64,000 nt of DNA from Scilla litardierei (lineage: Eukaryota; Streptophyta; Magnoliopsida; Asparagales; Asparagaceae). The stretch's first letter is position 1. Every line of letters begins with the position of its first letter. The notes beneath the pieces were generated by a model, which was given only the letters and a program-made list of their open reading frames with translations, ran no database searches and had not been told where the DNA came from. Positions 33,439 to 45,718 of this stretch are shown piece after piece. The stretch spans positions 172,808,807-172,872,806 of the forward strand of contig CM061141.1 in the NCBI GenBank assembly GCA_030789695.1, in the 5' to 3' direction. Both the position numbers and the translations under genes were made by a program.

Positions 33439-34858
33439 CAAAAATTAGGCCAAAAATCATATCATTTAATAAAATATCCATATTTTCAAGAAAATTTCAA
33501 AAATAGCCCCAAGGTCAGGATAATCTGCCAAAATATCCAAAGGAACCAGGAGATGGCCATCTTCAACTTAAAAAATAGGAGAAGACAAATTTATGCAAAA
33601 AAATCTTATCATTTAATAAAAAGATCTAAACTTCACGAAAATGTAGAAAAATTGTCCCGAGCTTAGAAAAATCCGCAAAAATGTCCGTTGAAACCGCAGA
33701 TCGCCATCTTCAACTGAAAAATAAGAGAAGACAAAAGTAGGCTAAAAATCATATCATTTAATAAAATATTCATATCTTCAATAAAATATAGAAAATATCC
33801 CGGAACACAGAAAAATCCCCAAAAATACCCATTGGAACAGGTTGATCGCCATCTTCAAGTTAACAATAAGAGAAGATAAAATTAGGCCAAAATGATATCA
33901 TTTAATAAAATGATCCATATCTTCCAGAAAATGCAGAAAATAGCCCCGAGCTCAGAAAACTCTGAGAAAATATCTGTTGGAACAGAGAGATCGCTATCTT
34001 TAATTGAAAAATAAGAGAAGGAAAAATTAGGCAAAAAATCATATCATTTAACTAAAATATGCATATCTTCTAGAAAATACAAAAAAATAGCTCTGAACTA
34101 AGTAAAATCCGCAAAAATGTCTGTTTGAACCGGGAGATCACCATCTTCCACTTAAAAATAAGAGAAGACAAATATAGGCTAGAAAAATCATGTCTTTTAA
34201 TTTAAAGATACATATCTTACAGAAAATTTAGAAAATAGTCAGGAGCTAAGAAAAAGCTGCAAAAATGTTTGATGGAACCGGGAGATCGCCAACTTAATCT
34301 TAAAAATAAGAGAAGACAAAATTCAGACAAATATCATATCATTTAATAAATAGATCCATAACTTCTCAAAAATATAGAAAAATAGCTCTGAGCTCAGAAA
34401 AAATTCGCAAAAATTTCACTGGAAACCTGGAGATCGCCATCTTCAACTAAAAAATAAGAGATGACAAAATTAGTTTATAAAAATCATATCATTTAATATA
34501 AAGATTCATATTATACAAAAATTATAGAAAATATCCCTAGCTCAAAATAAATCCGCACAAATGTCCATTGGAACCGGAAGATCACCATCTTCAAAGTAAA
34601 AAGAGAAGACAAAATTAGGCCAAAAAATCATATCATTGCAAACACGATACTTATCTTCTAGAAAATTTAGAAAAATAGTCTCAAGCTAAAATCTGCAAAA
34701 ATGTCTGTTCGAACCGGAAGATCGCCATCTTTAACTGAAAAAAAATAAGTGAAGACAAATGAAGGCTATAAAAATCATATTATTTAATAAAAAGTTCAAT
34801 ATCTTCCATAAAATGTAAAAAACAGCACCGAGCTCAAAAAAATGCGCAAAAATGTCAG
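33439..34858 (+). repeat. Satellite array, block B
   Basis: Same monomer family and orientation as block A. It ends mid-monomer at AAAAATGTCAGT, where the possible organelle insert begins. Confidence 0.92.
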
Positions 34859-35669
34859 TCGGAGTAAGAGTAGGAATAATCCCCAGAGTCAGCCAACCGT
34901 GTTGGAGTAAGCAAACCAGCTAACCCAGGGCTCGAGGTGCTATTACTTTTTCATCTCCCTTTGATAGATATTTATAGAGTAAGGAAGTCCACTCTTTCTA
35001 GAGTAAGTAATTCCCTCTCCTTAACCCTCCAACTGGTTCTATTAAGCTAATCTAGGTGCGAGTCTGGAAGTTCAAGATGATAAAGAGCTAACAGAAGGTG
35101 ATATAATATGCCAATGAATAAGCGTGCTCAGTCTGTGCTGACAAACCCACCAATCCCAGGTTAGTAAGTAACCCTCGTGCTCGTTCTATTATAAGTATTT
35201 CAACGCTAAAACCTCTAATCCACTCTTTAACAAGCTAATCCATAAGGAAGTTCACTTTGCCAACCCTACCTTTTTTCTAGCTCTAGATTTAGGGATTAGT
35301 GGCTTACTTACTATATGAAATTATATCCCTAGGGAATTACTTGTCGTCTAACCTTGCTTTGAACTTCCTTACTTGACAGCGGGGTACTAACTTATGCTAG
35401 AAGGAGAGAATAGCTTACCCGAACCGGAATATTTTTATGAAATTCTCTATCTCGTGGTGCTGGCTGAATCTAAAACCCTGCTTACGAGAGATTTATCACT
35501 GATGGGACTTTCTTTATCAAGTCCTTTCCCTTTGGCTGTCAGACTTTCTTACCTGGGAATGACTTAAAAATGACTCTATAACCTTTATTATTTAAAAGCC
35601 GTCTTCGATGACTTATTCAACAATCTTTCTCACTCTAGCTTAGAACGAGGTAGACTTGCTTTCTTAGGG
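34859..35669. other. Possible mitochondrial DNA insert (NUMT), 811 bp
   Basis: Composition changes abruptly from satellite to more balanced sequence with recurrent AGTAAGTAA-, GGAAGTCCACT- and TAGAGTAAG-type phrases. This style is familiar from plant mitochondrial intergenic DNA. The satellite monomer is cut cleanly at GTCAGT and resumes at GGAACCAGGAGATCGCC with almost no loss, as expected for capture at a double-strand break. There are no terminal repeats. The assignment rests on style only; I identify no mitochondrial gene in it. Confidence 0.35.
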
Positions 35670-36317
35670 AACCAGGAGATCGCCATATTCAACTGAAAAA
35701 TAAGGGAAGACAAACTTATGCTATAAAAATCATATCATTTAATATAAATATACATAACTTTTAAAAAATGTAGAAAATAGCACCGAGCTCAAAAAAATCC
35801 GCAAAAATATTCTTGGAACCTGGAGATCGCCATCTTCAACTGAAAAAATAAGATAAGAAAAAATTAGTTCAAGAAATCATATCATTTAATACAAAGATCC
35901 ATAACTTCTCGAAAATGAAGAAAAAAGCCACAAGCTCAGAAAAATCGGCAAAAATGTCTGCTGGAACTTGTGGATCGCCATCTTTAACTAATAATAAGAG
36001 AAGACAAAATTAGGTTATAAAAATCATATCATTTAATATAAAGATTCAGATCATATAGAAAATGTAGAAAATAGCTCGGAGCTTAGAAAAATCTGAAAAA
36101 ATGTGCATTGGAACCGAGAGATCGCCACCGTCTACTAAAAATAAAAGAAGACAAAATTAGTCCAAAAATCATATCACTTAATAAAAAGATTCGTATCTGC
36201 CATAAAATGTAGAACATAGCATCGAGCTAAGAAAAATCCGAACAAATGTCCGTTAGAACCGCAGGATCGCAATATTCAACTGAAAAAAGAGAGAAGACAA
36301 AATTAGGCCAAAAATCA
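35670..36317 (+). repeat. Satellite array, block C
   Basis: About 4.4 monomers. The order at 35890-36300 (ACTAATAATAAG unit, CATATAGAAAATG unit, CTGCCATAAAATG unit) matches 30930-31330, 31940-32340, 50270-50640 and 59830-60240, so it is part of the higher-order repeat. Confidence 0.92.
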
Positions 36318-37271
36318 TCTATATATTAAAACACAACTGTTTTTGAATTCTAGGGCTGAATAGGACAAGCTAACTAGGACAAACAGGTTGATAGAAAGAC
36401 GGCTTGGATTAAATCTTGATGAATGAATGGTTGAGATGGGATTTTGTGGAAAGATTTGGAGGGAAAAACATTTTTAGGGAAATGAAACTTTATGGGGAAT
36501 GAATGTTTCTGGGGAATAGCAGCGTGCATGCAATTAATGCATTTGGAAAAAAACTCTAACTTGCACTTAATGTTGTAGATCGAATGCTGCTGCAGATCGA
36601 ATGATTTCTCCGCCAACGTGGGACCCACCGTCTCTTTGACGCTTGTGTCAACAAGATGAGAATAATTTCCCACACCGAAAGCGCCTGCGCAGTTTTTTAA
36701 ACAAATTTGGTGTTCCTAGCCAAAGGCGCCCGCGTCAAATTTGATGTTCTACGTCGAATTTGTTGTTCCGTGTCGATTTTTTTACGTTAATTCGTTGTTT
36801 CGTGTCGAAGGCACCGGCGTCGAATTTGTTGTTCCGCACCGAAGGCGCCTGTGCCGCTAAATATTTTTACGCTAATTGGTTGTTCCGCGCAATTTTGGCT
36901 GTTGAAATAATTTTTTGGGTAACAAAGATTTCACGGGGGAAAAACTTTAACTTGCACTTAATGCTACAGATCGAATGTTGCTGCAGATCTAATGATCTCT
37001 CCCTCAACACGGGGCTCACCGTCTCTTTGATGCATGTGGCAATAAGATGAGAATAATTTCTCGCGCCGAAGGCCCCCTCGTCGAAGGCGCCCGCTAAATT
37101 TTTTGATGCTAATTTGTTTTCCAACTCAAAGGCACCCTCGCTGAATTTGTTGTTCTACGCCAAATTTTTTGTTCCGCACAAGTTTTGTTGTGTAAATAAT
37201 TTTTGGGGAATAAAGATTTCGCAGGAAAAAATCTTAAATGAACCGTGCATGCGGGCACGGGTTATGATTAG
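36318..37271 (+). mobile_element. Non-autonomous Helitron (954 bp)
   Basis: The 5' end is TCTATATATTAAAACACAA and the 3' end GTTATGATTAG, that is TTAG in place of the usual CTRR. A hairpin of CCGTGC (37243-37248) and GCACGG (37255-37260) stands 11 bases before the end, and the insertion lies between host A (36317) and T (37272). Removing it restores the satellite phrase AAAAATCATATCATTT exactly, with no target duplication. It has no Rep or helicase ORF. It contains an internal diverged duplication: 36540-36700 and 36945-37080 share AACTTGCACTTAATG, GCTGCAGATC and AAGATGAGAATAATTTC. Confidence 0.85.
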
Positions 37272-39605
37272 TATCATTTAATAAACAGATTTATATCTTC
37301 CAAACAATGTAGAAAAAAGCCCAAATCTAAGAAAAATCCGAAAAATGTCCGTTAGAACTGGAGATCGCCATCTTCAACTGGAATATAAGAGAAGACAAAA
37401 TTAGGCTTAAAATCATACATTTAATAAAAAGATCGCCATCTTCAACTGGAAAAATAAGAGAAGACAAATTTAGGCTATAAAAATCTTATCTATTAATAAA
37501 AATATATATGTCTTTTATAAAATATAAAAATAGCACCAAGCTCAGAAAATGATATATGAAAATATTATCAGTTGAAGATGGCGATATCCGGTTACGACGG
37601 ACATTTTTATAGATGAAGATGGTGACTTTTAGGTTCCGAATTTTGTCTTCTCTTATATTTCAGTTGAAGATGGCGATTTCCTGGGTTCAACGGACATTTT
37701 TTGTCTAATTTTGTCTTCTCTGATATCATTTAATAAAACGATCCATATCTTCCAGAATATGTGAAAAATAGTCTGAAGTTCAGAACAATCTGCAAAAATG
37801 TCCGTTGGACCAGGAGATGGCCATCTTCAACCGAAATATAAGAGAAGACAACATAAGGCCAAAAAATCATATCATTTAATAAAAAGATCATCATCATCAA
37901 GTGGAAAATAAGAGAAGACAAAATTAGGCAACAAAAATGATATCAATTAATATAAAGATCATTATCTTTTAGAAAATATAGAAAATAGCCCCGAGCTCAG
38001 AAAAATATGCAAAAATTTCCGTTAAAACTGAGAGATTGCCATCTTCAACTAAAAATAAGAGAAGAAAAAAATAGACTATAAAAATCATATCATTTAATAT
38101 AAAGATCGATGTCTTATACAAAATCTAGAAAATTTCCCGGATCAGAAAAATATGCAAAAATGTCCGTTAGAACATGGAGATCGCCATCTTTAACGAAAAA
38201 ATAAGCGGAAACAAAATTAGTCCAAAAATCATATCATTTAATAAAAAGATTCATATCTTCCTGAAAATGGAGAAACATAGCCCCGGGCTCAGAAAAATCT
38301 GCAAAAATGTCCGTTGGAACATGGAGATCGCCATCTTTAACTAAAAATAAGACAAGACAAACTTAGGCTATAAAAATCATATCATTTAATAAAAAGATAC
38401 ATATCTGTCATAAAATTTAGAAAATAGCCCCGAGATCAGAAAAATCCACAACAATTTTTGTTGGAAACGGGATATCACCATCTTCGACTGAAAAAATAAG
38501 AGAAGATAAACTTAGTCTATAAAAATCATATTATTTAAAAAAATGAACCTCATCTTCAATAAACTATAGAAAATATTCTCGAGCTCTGAAAAATCGAATA
38601 ATGTCTGTTGGAACAGGAAGTTTGCCATCTTCATATTAAAAAGAGAAGACAAAATTAGACCAAAATATCACATCATTTAATAAAAATATCCACAACTTCC
38701 CGAAAATGTAGAAAAATAGTTTCGAGCTTAGAATAATCCGAAAAGATGTCTGTCAGAACTTGAAGATCGCCAAGTTCAACTTAAAAATAAGAGAAGACAA
38801 AATTTAGGCTACAAAAATCATATCATTTAATAAAAAATCTATATCTTCAATAAAATGTAAAAAATAGCTTTGAGCTCAGAAAAATCTGCAAAAATGACCG
38901 TCGGGAGATCTTCATCTTCAACTGAAAAATAAGAGACGACAAAATTTGGCTATAAAAATCATATCATTTTATCTAAAGATTCATATTTTACAGAAAATAT
39001 AGAAAATAGCCCGGGGCTAAGAAAAATATGCAAAAATGTCGGTTGGAACCGGGAGATCACTATCTTCATCTGTAAAGTAAGAGAAGACAAAATTAGTCCA
39101 AAAGTCATATCATTCAATAAAAATATCTATATCTTCCAGAAAATATAGAAAATAGTCTCGAGGTCTGAAAAAATCCGCCAATTTGTCTGTCCAAACCGGA
39201 AGATTGTCATTTTCAACTAAAAAAGAGAAGTTTTCTAATGTGACATACATGATAGCCTGAGATCCCAATCTCAGGCTATAAAAATCATATCATTTAATTA
39301 AAAGATCCCAATGTTCAATAAACTATAGAAAATAGCCTAAGATGCAAAAAATCTGCAAAAATGTCCGTTGGAACTGAGAGATCCCCATTTTCAACTGAAA
39401 AATAAGAGAAGATTTTTAGGCTATAAAAATCATATCATTTAATATAAAGATTCATATCTTTAACTGAAAAATACACAAAAATGTCCATTGGAATCGGGAG
39501 ATCGACATCTTCAAATTAAAAATAAAGAAGATAAAATTAGGCCAAAAAATCATATCATTTAATAAAAAGATACATATCTTTCAAAAATGTATAAATGAGC
39601 ACCGA
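37272..39605 (+). repeat. Satellite array, block D
   Basis: Same family, with an inverted block at 37569-37720. It ends at ACCGA (39601-39605), the target site of the next retrotransposon. Confidence 0.93.
37569..37720 (-). repeat. Inverted satellite block, copy 2
   Basis: CAGTTGAAGATGGCGATATC to TTTTGTCTTCTC in reverse orientation, with the same internal make-up and flanks as the copy at 28786. Confidence 0.85.
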
Positions 39606-40168
39606 TGTTAGATCTTAAATTACGGAAGCTGCCGTAGTTCGGACGGAGCTACTGGAGAAGGAGACATACGCCGTGGTAGGGGTTGCTGGAGAAGGAGGAG
39701 CCAACGGTCAACTCCAGGCTGAAGAATTACCACCGTTGGATCTGAAGGAGAGCGAGATCAGATCGTCGATTCAGATTCAAAGTGGACCGCTCATCTCAAC
39801 CTATCTTTAAATAGGAACCGTCGATCGTCACTCACGGAGGGGCCCCACAAATTAGTTAAATTCTCAACGGCATGAAGCGCTGCTGCGAGGTTCTTCTCTT
39901 CTCCCTCCTCACAGACGAGGCTGACATCATCAAAGTTGTTAACAGCTGCAACGGCCTCGTCTTGGACAGCTAGCGAATTGTTAGAGGAATTGGGAGTATA
40001 AATCCTGCAGAGTGAGGAGAAGAGGTTATTGATGAATGAATAATATTTTCTCCTCTTTTTCCTGCTTAATCCTTTGTTCTGCTTTTTTTCTTTCTTCTAC
40101 TTACTAAATTTCTAATTGATTTCGCCATTGCTGGCGGAATCACCTTGGTGAGCTAATTGCGTTCATCA
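39606..40168 (+). repeat. 5' LTR of the Reina-like element (563 bp)
   Basis: Starts TGTTAGATCTTAAATTACGG and ends TTCATCA. A TATA-like TCTTTAAATAGG lies near 39805, and GAGTATAAATCC near 40000. Confidence 0.92.
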
Positions 40169-40171
40169 ATT

Positions 40172-40182
40172 TGGTATCAGAG
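40172..40182 (+). other. Primer binding site of the Reina-like element
   Basis: TGGTATCAGAG, complementary to the 3' end of initiator tRNA-Met, three bases after the LTR. Confidence 0.9.
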
Positions 40183-40195
40183 TCAGCCTCGTTCC

Positions 40196-41134
40196 ATGGC
40201 TGGGAAGAAGAAGACGGGTACTGAAGTAGTACCAACTAGTGAAGGAGACCAAGGGCAAAGCTCGCTCCAAGATATACAACCTCAACTTGTGACCAGCGAT
40301 GATTTCCAAGCATGGCAATTACAACAAAACGATAAGTTCTATCAAATCCAAGCGCAACTCCACTCTCTGATGGAGTCCCAAAGGCAAGCAAGTGAGCATA
40401 CATCGGCTCAGATCCAAGCTATATTGAACAATCAGAATAGGTTTGAGGAGAGGTTCAACAACCAAGAGGTCCAGATGCAACGACTGAGAAATGGCCAAGG
40501 CAGGTTAGATAACCTTATCAACAAACCTGAAGGGAATTCGAGAACTCAAGGTGATGAATGGAATAGAAATTCTAATCCGAATGGAGACCGACACTCAGAC
40601 AGAGGGGGACATGGAGAATCGCCACCCCAGGCACAACTCAGGATTCTTAAGCCAGAATTTCCTATATTCAAGGGAGATGAGGATGTTCTTCCATGGTTGA
40701 GTCAGGTACAACAGCTATTTGTCTACTATTCTACTCCTTATGATAATTGGGTAAACACTAGCTCATTTTATCTACGGGGGGATGCTCTTCATTGGTATGA
40801 GTGGGGAAAGGTTAATGTGGCCAATTTCTATTACTGGGAGAAGTTCAAGGAGGAGATTATAGTGAGGTTTGGGCCTACGGAATTAGAAAAACCATACGCA
40901 GTATTTTCAAACCTCAATCAAGTGGGCTCCGTTAAGGAGTACTTGTGTAAATATGAACAGATTGTGGGTCTCTTGCAGAAAATGCCAGAGGAATACATCC
41001 TTGATAAATTCATTAACGGTTTGAAAGATGACATTAGGTTGGATGTCATGGCCCTAAATCCTGACAACTTTAGGAGAGCTGTCCAACTAGCCCGAACTTT
41101 TGAGGAAAAGTTGAGCTTAGCCAAAAAAAATTAA
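40196..41134 (+). pseudogene. gag: Gag of the Reina-like element, cut off before the zinc knuckle
   Basis: ATG 40196 begins MAGKKKTGTEVV. A Gln-rich helical N-terminal part precedes the retrotransposon gag domain (FPIFKGDEDVLPWLSQVQQLF, LRGDALHWYEW, FKEEIIVRFGPTELEKPY, LCKYEQIVGLLQKMPE). The frame stops at 41132-41134, just after an eight-A run. The neighbouring frame then continues with a Pro-rich linker and the zinc knuckle CFTCNEKWERGHKC (about 41300-41345). Chromoviruses normally have one continuous gag-pol frame, so the A-run shift is probably a mutation, although a slippage site cannot be excluded from sequence alone. Confidence 0.85.
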
Positions 41135-44100
41135 TAAATCTCCATTCATAGCTAATTCTTATCACAAATATCACCAGTTGCAGCCTCCTGGAACAACTAA
41201 GGTAGTTCCTAAGGAAATCTCTAAGGAGATAACCCCTTTTGTGCCTAGGGGAAGGTTGATATCACAAGAAGAAATCCAGAATATGAGGAGGAACAATTTG
41301 TGTTTCACTTGTAATGAAAAGTGGGAGAGGGGACACAAATGCAAGAAATAATTGTATGCACTTGACATTGAAGAGGAAGTAGGTGAAACTGGTGGGAATA
41401 ATGAAGAGGAGGATTTAGTAAAACAACATGATAGACAAGAAGGGGAAGATGAGGAATTCCCTTCCATATCAGTTCATGCCTTAACTGGCATACCAGCTAC
41501 ACAGACTTTGAGACTCAAGGGAAGTATAAAAGGGCAAACAATCAATATTTTGGTGGATACTGGCACCACACACAATTTTATCCATCCAAAACTAGTTAAA
41601 TCCCTGGGACTGGAAGTGGAACAATTAAATACCTTTGATGTAGTTGTAGCTAGTGGTGATAAGCTACAGGGCTCATGAATTTGTAAAGGAGTGCAGATAC
41701 ACTACCAGGATGTGGTAGTCTCCCTTAAGTTGTTGATACTACCACTGGGAGGACAACAGGTTGTGTTGGGTACACAGTGGTTAAGACAGCTTGATGATAT
41801 CATATTTAACTTCAAAAAAATGCAGATGAGATTCAACTTGGAGGGAAAGGAGTGGTTATGGCAGGGAGTAGTAATTCAGGGATCTCAGCTAGTAGATGAG
41901 AATGAAATTGATAAAGTCCTACGTCAGAAGGGTGAGGGATATTGGATTCAACTCAGTGTGTTAGAATTGGAAGAATTCCCAGGCTGCAGTGAGATATTTA
42001 CTCTTGACATGCCAAATCTTCCCCAGGATTTAAGAAAAATAATTGACCAATTCCCTAAAGTCTTCAAGGAACTTGAGGGGTTGCCACCAAGAAGAGCTTG
42101 TGATCATAGGATTCCAACTATGCCAGATGCAAAACCTGTGTGTATTAGGCCTTATAAGCATGCCTACATCCTCAAGACAGAAATAGAGAGGCAGGTTGTA
42201 GATATGTTAAAAACTGGGGTAATAAGACCCAGCCATAGCCCCTATGCCTCACCAGTAGTTATGGTGAGAAAGGCAGATGCTAGTTGGAGAATGTGTGTTG
42301 ACTACCGTTCCCTCAACCAACAAACTATTAAAGACAAATTCCAAATACCCATCATAGAAGAGTTGCTGGATGAATTGTATGGAGCCCAATTTTTCTCCAA
42401 GCTGGATTTGAGGTCAGGGTATCACCAAATCCGTATGAGTGATAATGACATCTATAAAATAGCCTTTAGAACCCATGATGGACATTATGAATTCCTAGTA
42501 ATGCCACTTGGATTAACTAATGTGCCATCAACATTTCAGTCACTTATGAACTCAGTTTTTAGGGAATTTTTGAGAAAGTTTGTACTTGTGTTTTTTGATG
42601 ACATACTCATATATAGCAGAAGTTGGCAGTCTCATCTTGAACATGTGCAGAAAGTATTATAAATTTTGAAGTCCAAGCAGTTATTTGTCAAACTTTCTAA
42701 GTGCTCCTTTGGGCAGCAATCAGTTGGGTATCTGGGGCACATTATATCAAGTCAGGGAGTATCAGTAGAACCCAAGAAAATTGAAGCTATTAAAAAAATT
42801 GAAGCTATTAAAAATTGGTCTATTCCCAGGAATCCAAAGGCTGTGAGGGGTTTTTTGGGGTTAGCTGGGTATTATAGAAAATTCATAAGAGGTTTTGGTG
42901 GAATGGCAGCAGCTCTGACTGACTTATTGAAGAAGGATGGGTTTAGCTGGAATGAAGCAGCGCAAAAATCATTTGATGCACTAAAGGAGGCCCTTACTAC
43001 AGCTCCAGTATTGGTGTTGCCAAACTTTGATGAAGAATTCATTCTTGAATGTGATGTATCAGGTAGGAATTGGGGCTGTTCTCATGCAAAGGGGCATCCA
43101 GTTGCTTTCTTAAGCACTAAATTGACAGGGAGGAATCTTCTATTATCAACCTATGAGAAGGAGCTCTTGGCTATCATCTTGGCCGTAACCAAGTGGAGGC
43201 AGTATCTTCTTAGGAGAAGGTTCATTATCAGGACAGATCACCAAAGTTTAAGATATCTCCTCAGCCAAAAATTACATCACGGAATGCAGAGTAAGTGGCT
43301 TATGAAATTACAGTCCTATAATTATCATGTGGAATACAAGCCAAGCAAAACCAATAGAGCAGCAGACAGTTTGTCAAGGGAGGTAGACAATAGTATTGAG
43401 GCTGAGGAAGACTTTTGTTCAGTTTATCATGTTTCCTCTCATATGTGTGACTGGATACATGAAATTAAGAAATTGATAGAGAGTGACCCCTACTACCCAT
43501 TGATTGAGAAGAAGATACAATCAAGGAATCGGACGGGACAGAAGTACACCAAATTGGAGGGGATATATTATTATAAAGGGAGAGTGCTTATTAGTCCAAA
43601 TTCTAAGGAAATTCAACAACAGCTGCTCCATGAATTCTATGAATCTCCTATAGGAGGGCACTCTGATGCTGCACGCAGTCTTCACAGGCTAAAGAAATCA
43701 TTTTATTGGAGGGGAATGAAGGGAGACATGCGTAAGTATGTGAGGGAGTGTGAAGTTTGTCAAAGAAACAAATCGGAAAATGTATCATACCCTGGGCTTT
43801 TGCAACCATTGCCGATTCCAAATCAAATATGGGAAAGCATATCCATGGATTTCATAGTGGGGTTACCCTTGAGCAATGGCTTTAGTGTGATATACGTAGT
43901 GGTAGACAGGTTAACTAAGTACTCCCCCACTCAAACATCCCTTTACGGCAAAAGGAGTAGCTGAAATTTTTTTTGAAGGGGTCTTCAAGCACCATGGAAT
44001 ACCAACTACTATAGTAAGTGACAGGGATGTTGTCTTTACTAGTAAATTTTGGACGGAAATCTTCCGACTGCAAGGGACTACATTGGCTCATAGTTCAGCC

Positions 44101-44891
44101 TATCACCCTCAGAGTGACGGACAAACGGAAGTGACTAACAGGAGCTTAGAGTGTTACATGCGATGTTTTTGTTGTCACAAACCCAAGGAATGGAGCAAGT
44201 GGTTGGCTTTGGCAGAGTTCTGGTTCAACATTGCATGGAGAAGTTCAACGAAAATGACCCCGTTTGAAGCAGTTTATGGGAGAGCTGCACCCAGCTTACT
44301 TTCTTATTTGCCCCACACATCTCAATTGGCTGCGGTAGATGAAGCTTTGTTCTCAAGGGAAGTCACTCTGAAGTTGCTGCGTGATAATTTGGAGAAAGCA
44401 AGGGACAGAATGAAAAGATATGCGGATCAACACAGGACCGAGCGTAATTTTCAGAAGGGGGATCTTGTCTATCTTAAACTACAGCCCTACATGCAAATCA
44501 GTATTGCTATGAGGAAGACCCACAAGCTCTCTCCTAGGTATTATGGACCTTATCTTGTTCTGGAGAAGATTGGGGAGGTGGCATATAGATTGAAATTACC
44601 GGAATCAGCTCAAATCCACCACGTCTTTCATGTCTCCCAACTGAAAGAGAAGGTGGGTGCTCGCACTGTCATACAGGACTCACAATCAAGGTATACTGAA
44701 GAAATAATTGACGAGCTAGGCGTTATCTTGGATAGAATGGTTATTCAGAAGGGAAGGTCTTTGGAATCTCAAGTTCTCGTTCAATGGAAGCAAAAGACTG
44801 TAGAGGAAGTGACGTGGGAATCGTATTGGGATTTGGTACGTCAATTTCCATCATTTGACCTTGAGGCAAGGTCACAAAATGGGGGAGGGAC
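41135..44891 (+). pseudogene. pol: Pol of the Reina-like element with three stops and a frameshift
   Basis: The zinc knuckle is followed by a stop at 41349. Protease (ILVDTGTTHNFIH, Asp codon at 41556) ends at a stop at 41676. RT, with FRTHDGHYEFLVMPLGLTN and VFFDDILIYS (Asp pair at 42597-42602), reaches a stop at 42660. RNase H (FILECDVSG, EKELLAIIL, RTDHQSLRYLL) and the integrase zinc finger (GGHSDAARSLHR...CEVCQ) run on to about 43915, where the frame shifts. The third frame holds the rest of integrase (YHPQSDGQTEVTNRSLE) and a chromodomain (GVILDRMVIQ...VEEVTWESYWDLVRQFPSF). An 18-bp in-frame tandem duplication lies near 42779-42814. No functional pol can be made. Confidence 0.9.
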
Positions 44892-45454
44892 TGTTAGATC
44901 TCAAATTGATGAATCTGCCGTAGTTCGGACGGAGCTACTGGAGAAGGAGACATACGCCGTGGTAGGGGTTGCTGGAGAAGGAGGAGCCAACGGTCGACTC
45001 CAGGCTGAAGAATTACCACCATCTGATCCGAAGGAGAGCAAGATCAGATCATCGATTCAGATTCAAAGTGGACCGCTCATCTCAACATATCTTTAAATAG
45101 GAACCGTCGATCGTCACTCGCAGAGGGGCCCCATAAATTAGTTAAATTCTCAACGGCATGAAGCGCTGCTGCGAGGTTCTTCTCTTCTCCCTCCTCGCGG
45201 ACGAGGCTGACGTCATCAAAGTTGTCAGCAGCTGCAACGGCCTCGTCTTGGACAGCTATCGAATTGTTAGAGGAATTGGGAGTATAAACCCTACTGAGTG
45301 AGGAGAAGAGGTTATCGATGAATGAATAATATTTTCTCCTCTTTTTCCTGCTTAATCCTTTGTTCTGCCTTTTTTCTTTCTTCTAGTTACTAAATTTCTA
45401 ATTGATTTCACCATTGCTGGTGAAATCACCTTGGTGAGCTAATTGCGTTCATCA
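44892..45454 (+). repeat. 3' LTR of the Reina-like element (563 bp)
   Basis: Same length as the 5' LTR with about 31 substitutions and no net indel. The pol frame runs into it as far as 45096. Confidence 0.92.
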
Positions 45455-45718
45455 ATTGCATTTGCAAGAGGCCCGTACCATATAAGGCCTCCAACTAGCC
45501 CATTTGCTAGAGATCCAGCCCATACTAGTCCTCTAACAATAGCCTTCCTATAGTCCCAGCTCATACTAGGCCCATAACACTGGGCTCACACCCCATTTGT
45601 TAAGTATTATTGAGCATCCAACCCAAAACCAATTGGTATTAGGTGGAGAGGCCCATTCATACTTAAACTAATTCTTTTTCTTTTTCTTATCCGATGGGGG
45701 ACTATGGGATCTTCACAA
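45455..45718. other. 264-bp tail after the Reina-like element, resembles the end of another LTR
   Basis: Not satellite and not part of the 563-bp LTR. It is rich in GGCCCA/TAGGCCC phrases and ends CCGATGGGGGACTATGGGAT then CTTCACA, resembling the 3' end of many plant LTRs. Directly after it comes ACCGAGCTAAG, so ACCGA is duplicated at 39601-39605 and 45719-45723 around the composite. I could not find a matching 5' end in the window. Confidence 0.6.

Larger units (their letters stand above)
39606..45454 (+). mobile_element. Reina-like chromovirus (Ty3/gypsy), degenerate
   Basis: The 5849-bp element has 563-bp LTRs beginning TGTTAGATCT and ending GTTCATCA. They differ at about 31 sites (about 5.5%; near 2 million years at 1.3e-8 per site per year). 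The PBS TGGTATCAGAG at 40172 fits initiator tRNA-Met. The polypurine tract AATGGGGGAGGGAC precedes the 3' LTR. The small size, short LTRs, FFDD RT motif and C-terminal chromodomain suggest the Reina clade. Coding is broken by several stops and frameshifts. The 5' flank ACCGA is not repeated at 45455; its match lies 264 bp further on at 45719-45723, after an unrelated tail. Confidence 0.9.

Noticed and set aside
28328..34858. Regularly spaced repeats that might suggest a CRISPR array
   Set aside because: The whole 147-bp unit is repeated, not a short repeat with unique spacers, and the context is a plant genome.
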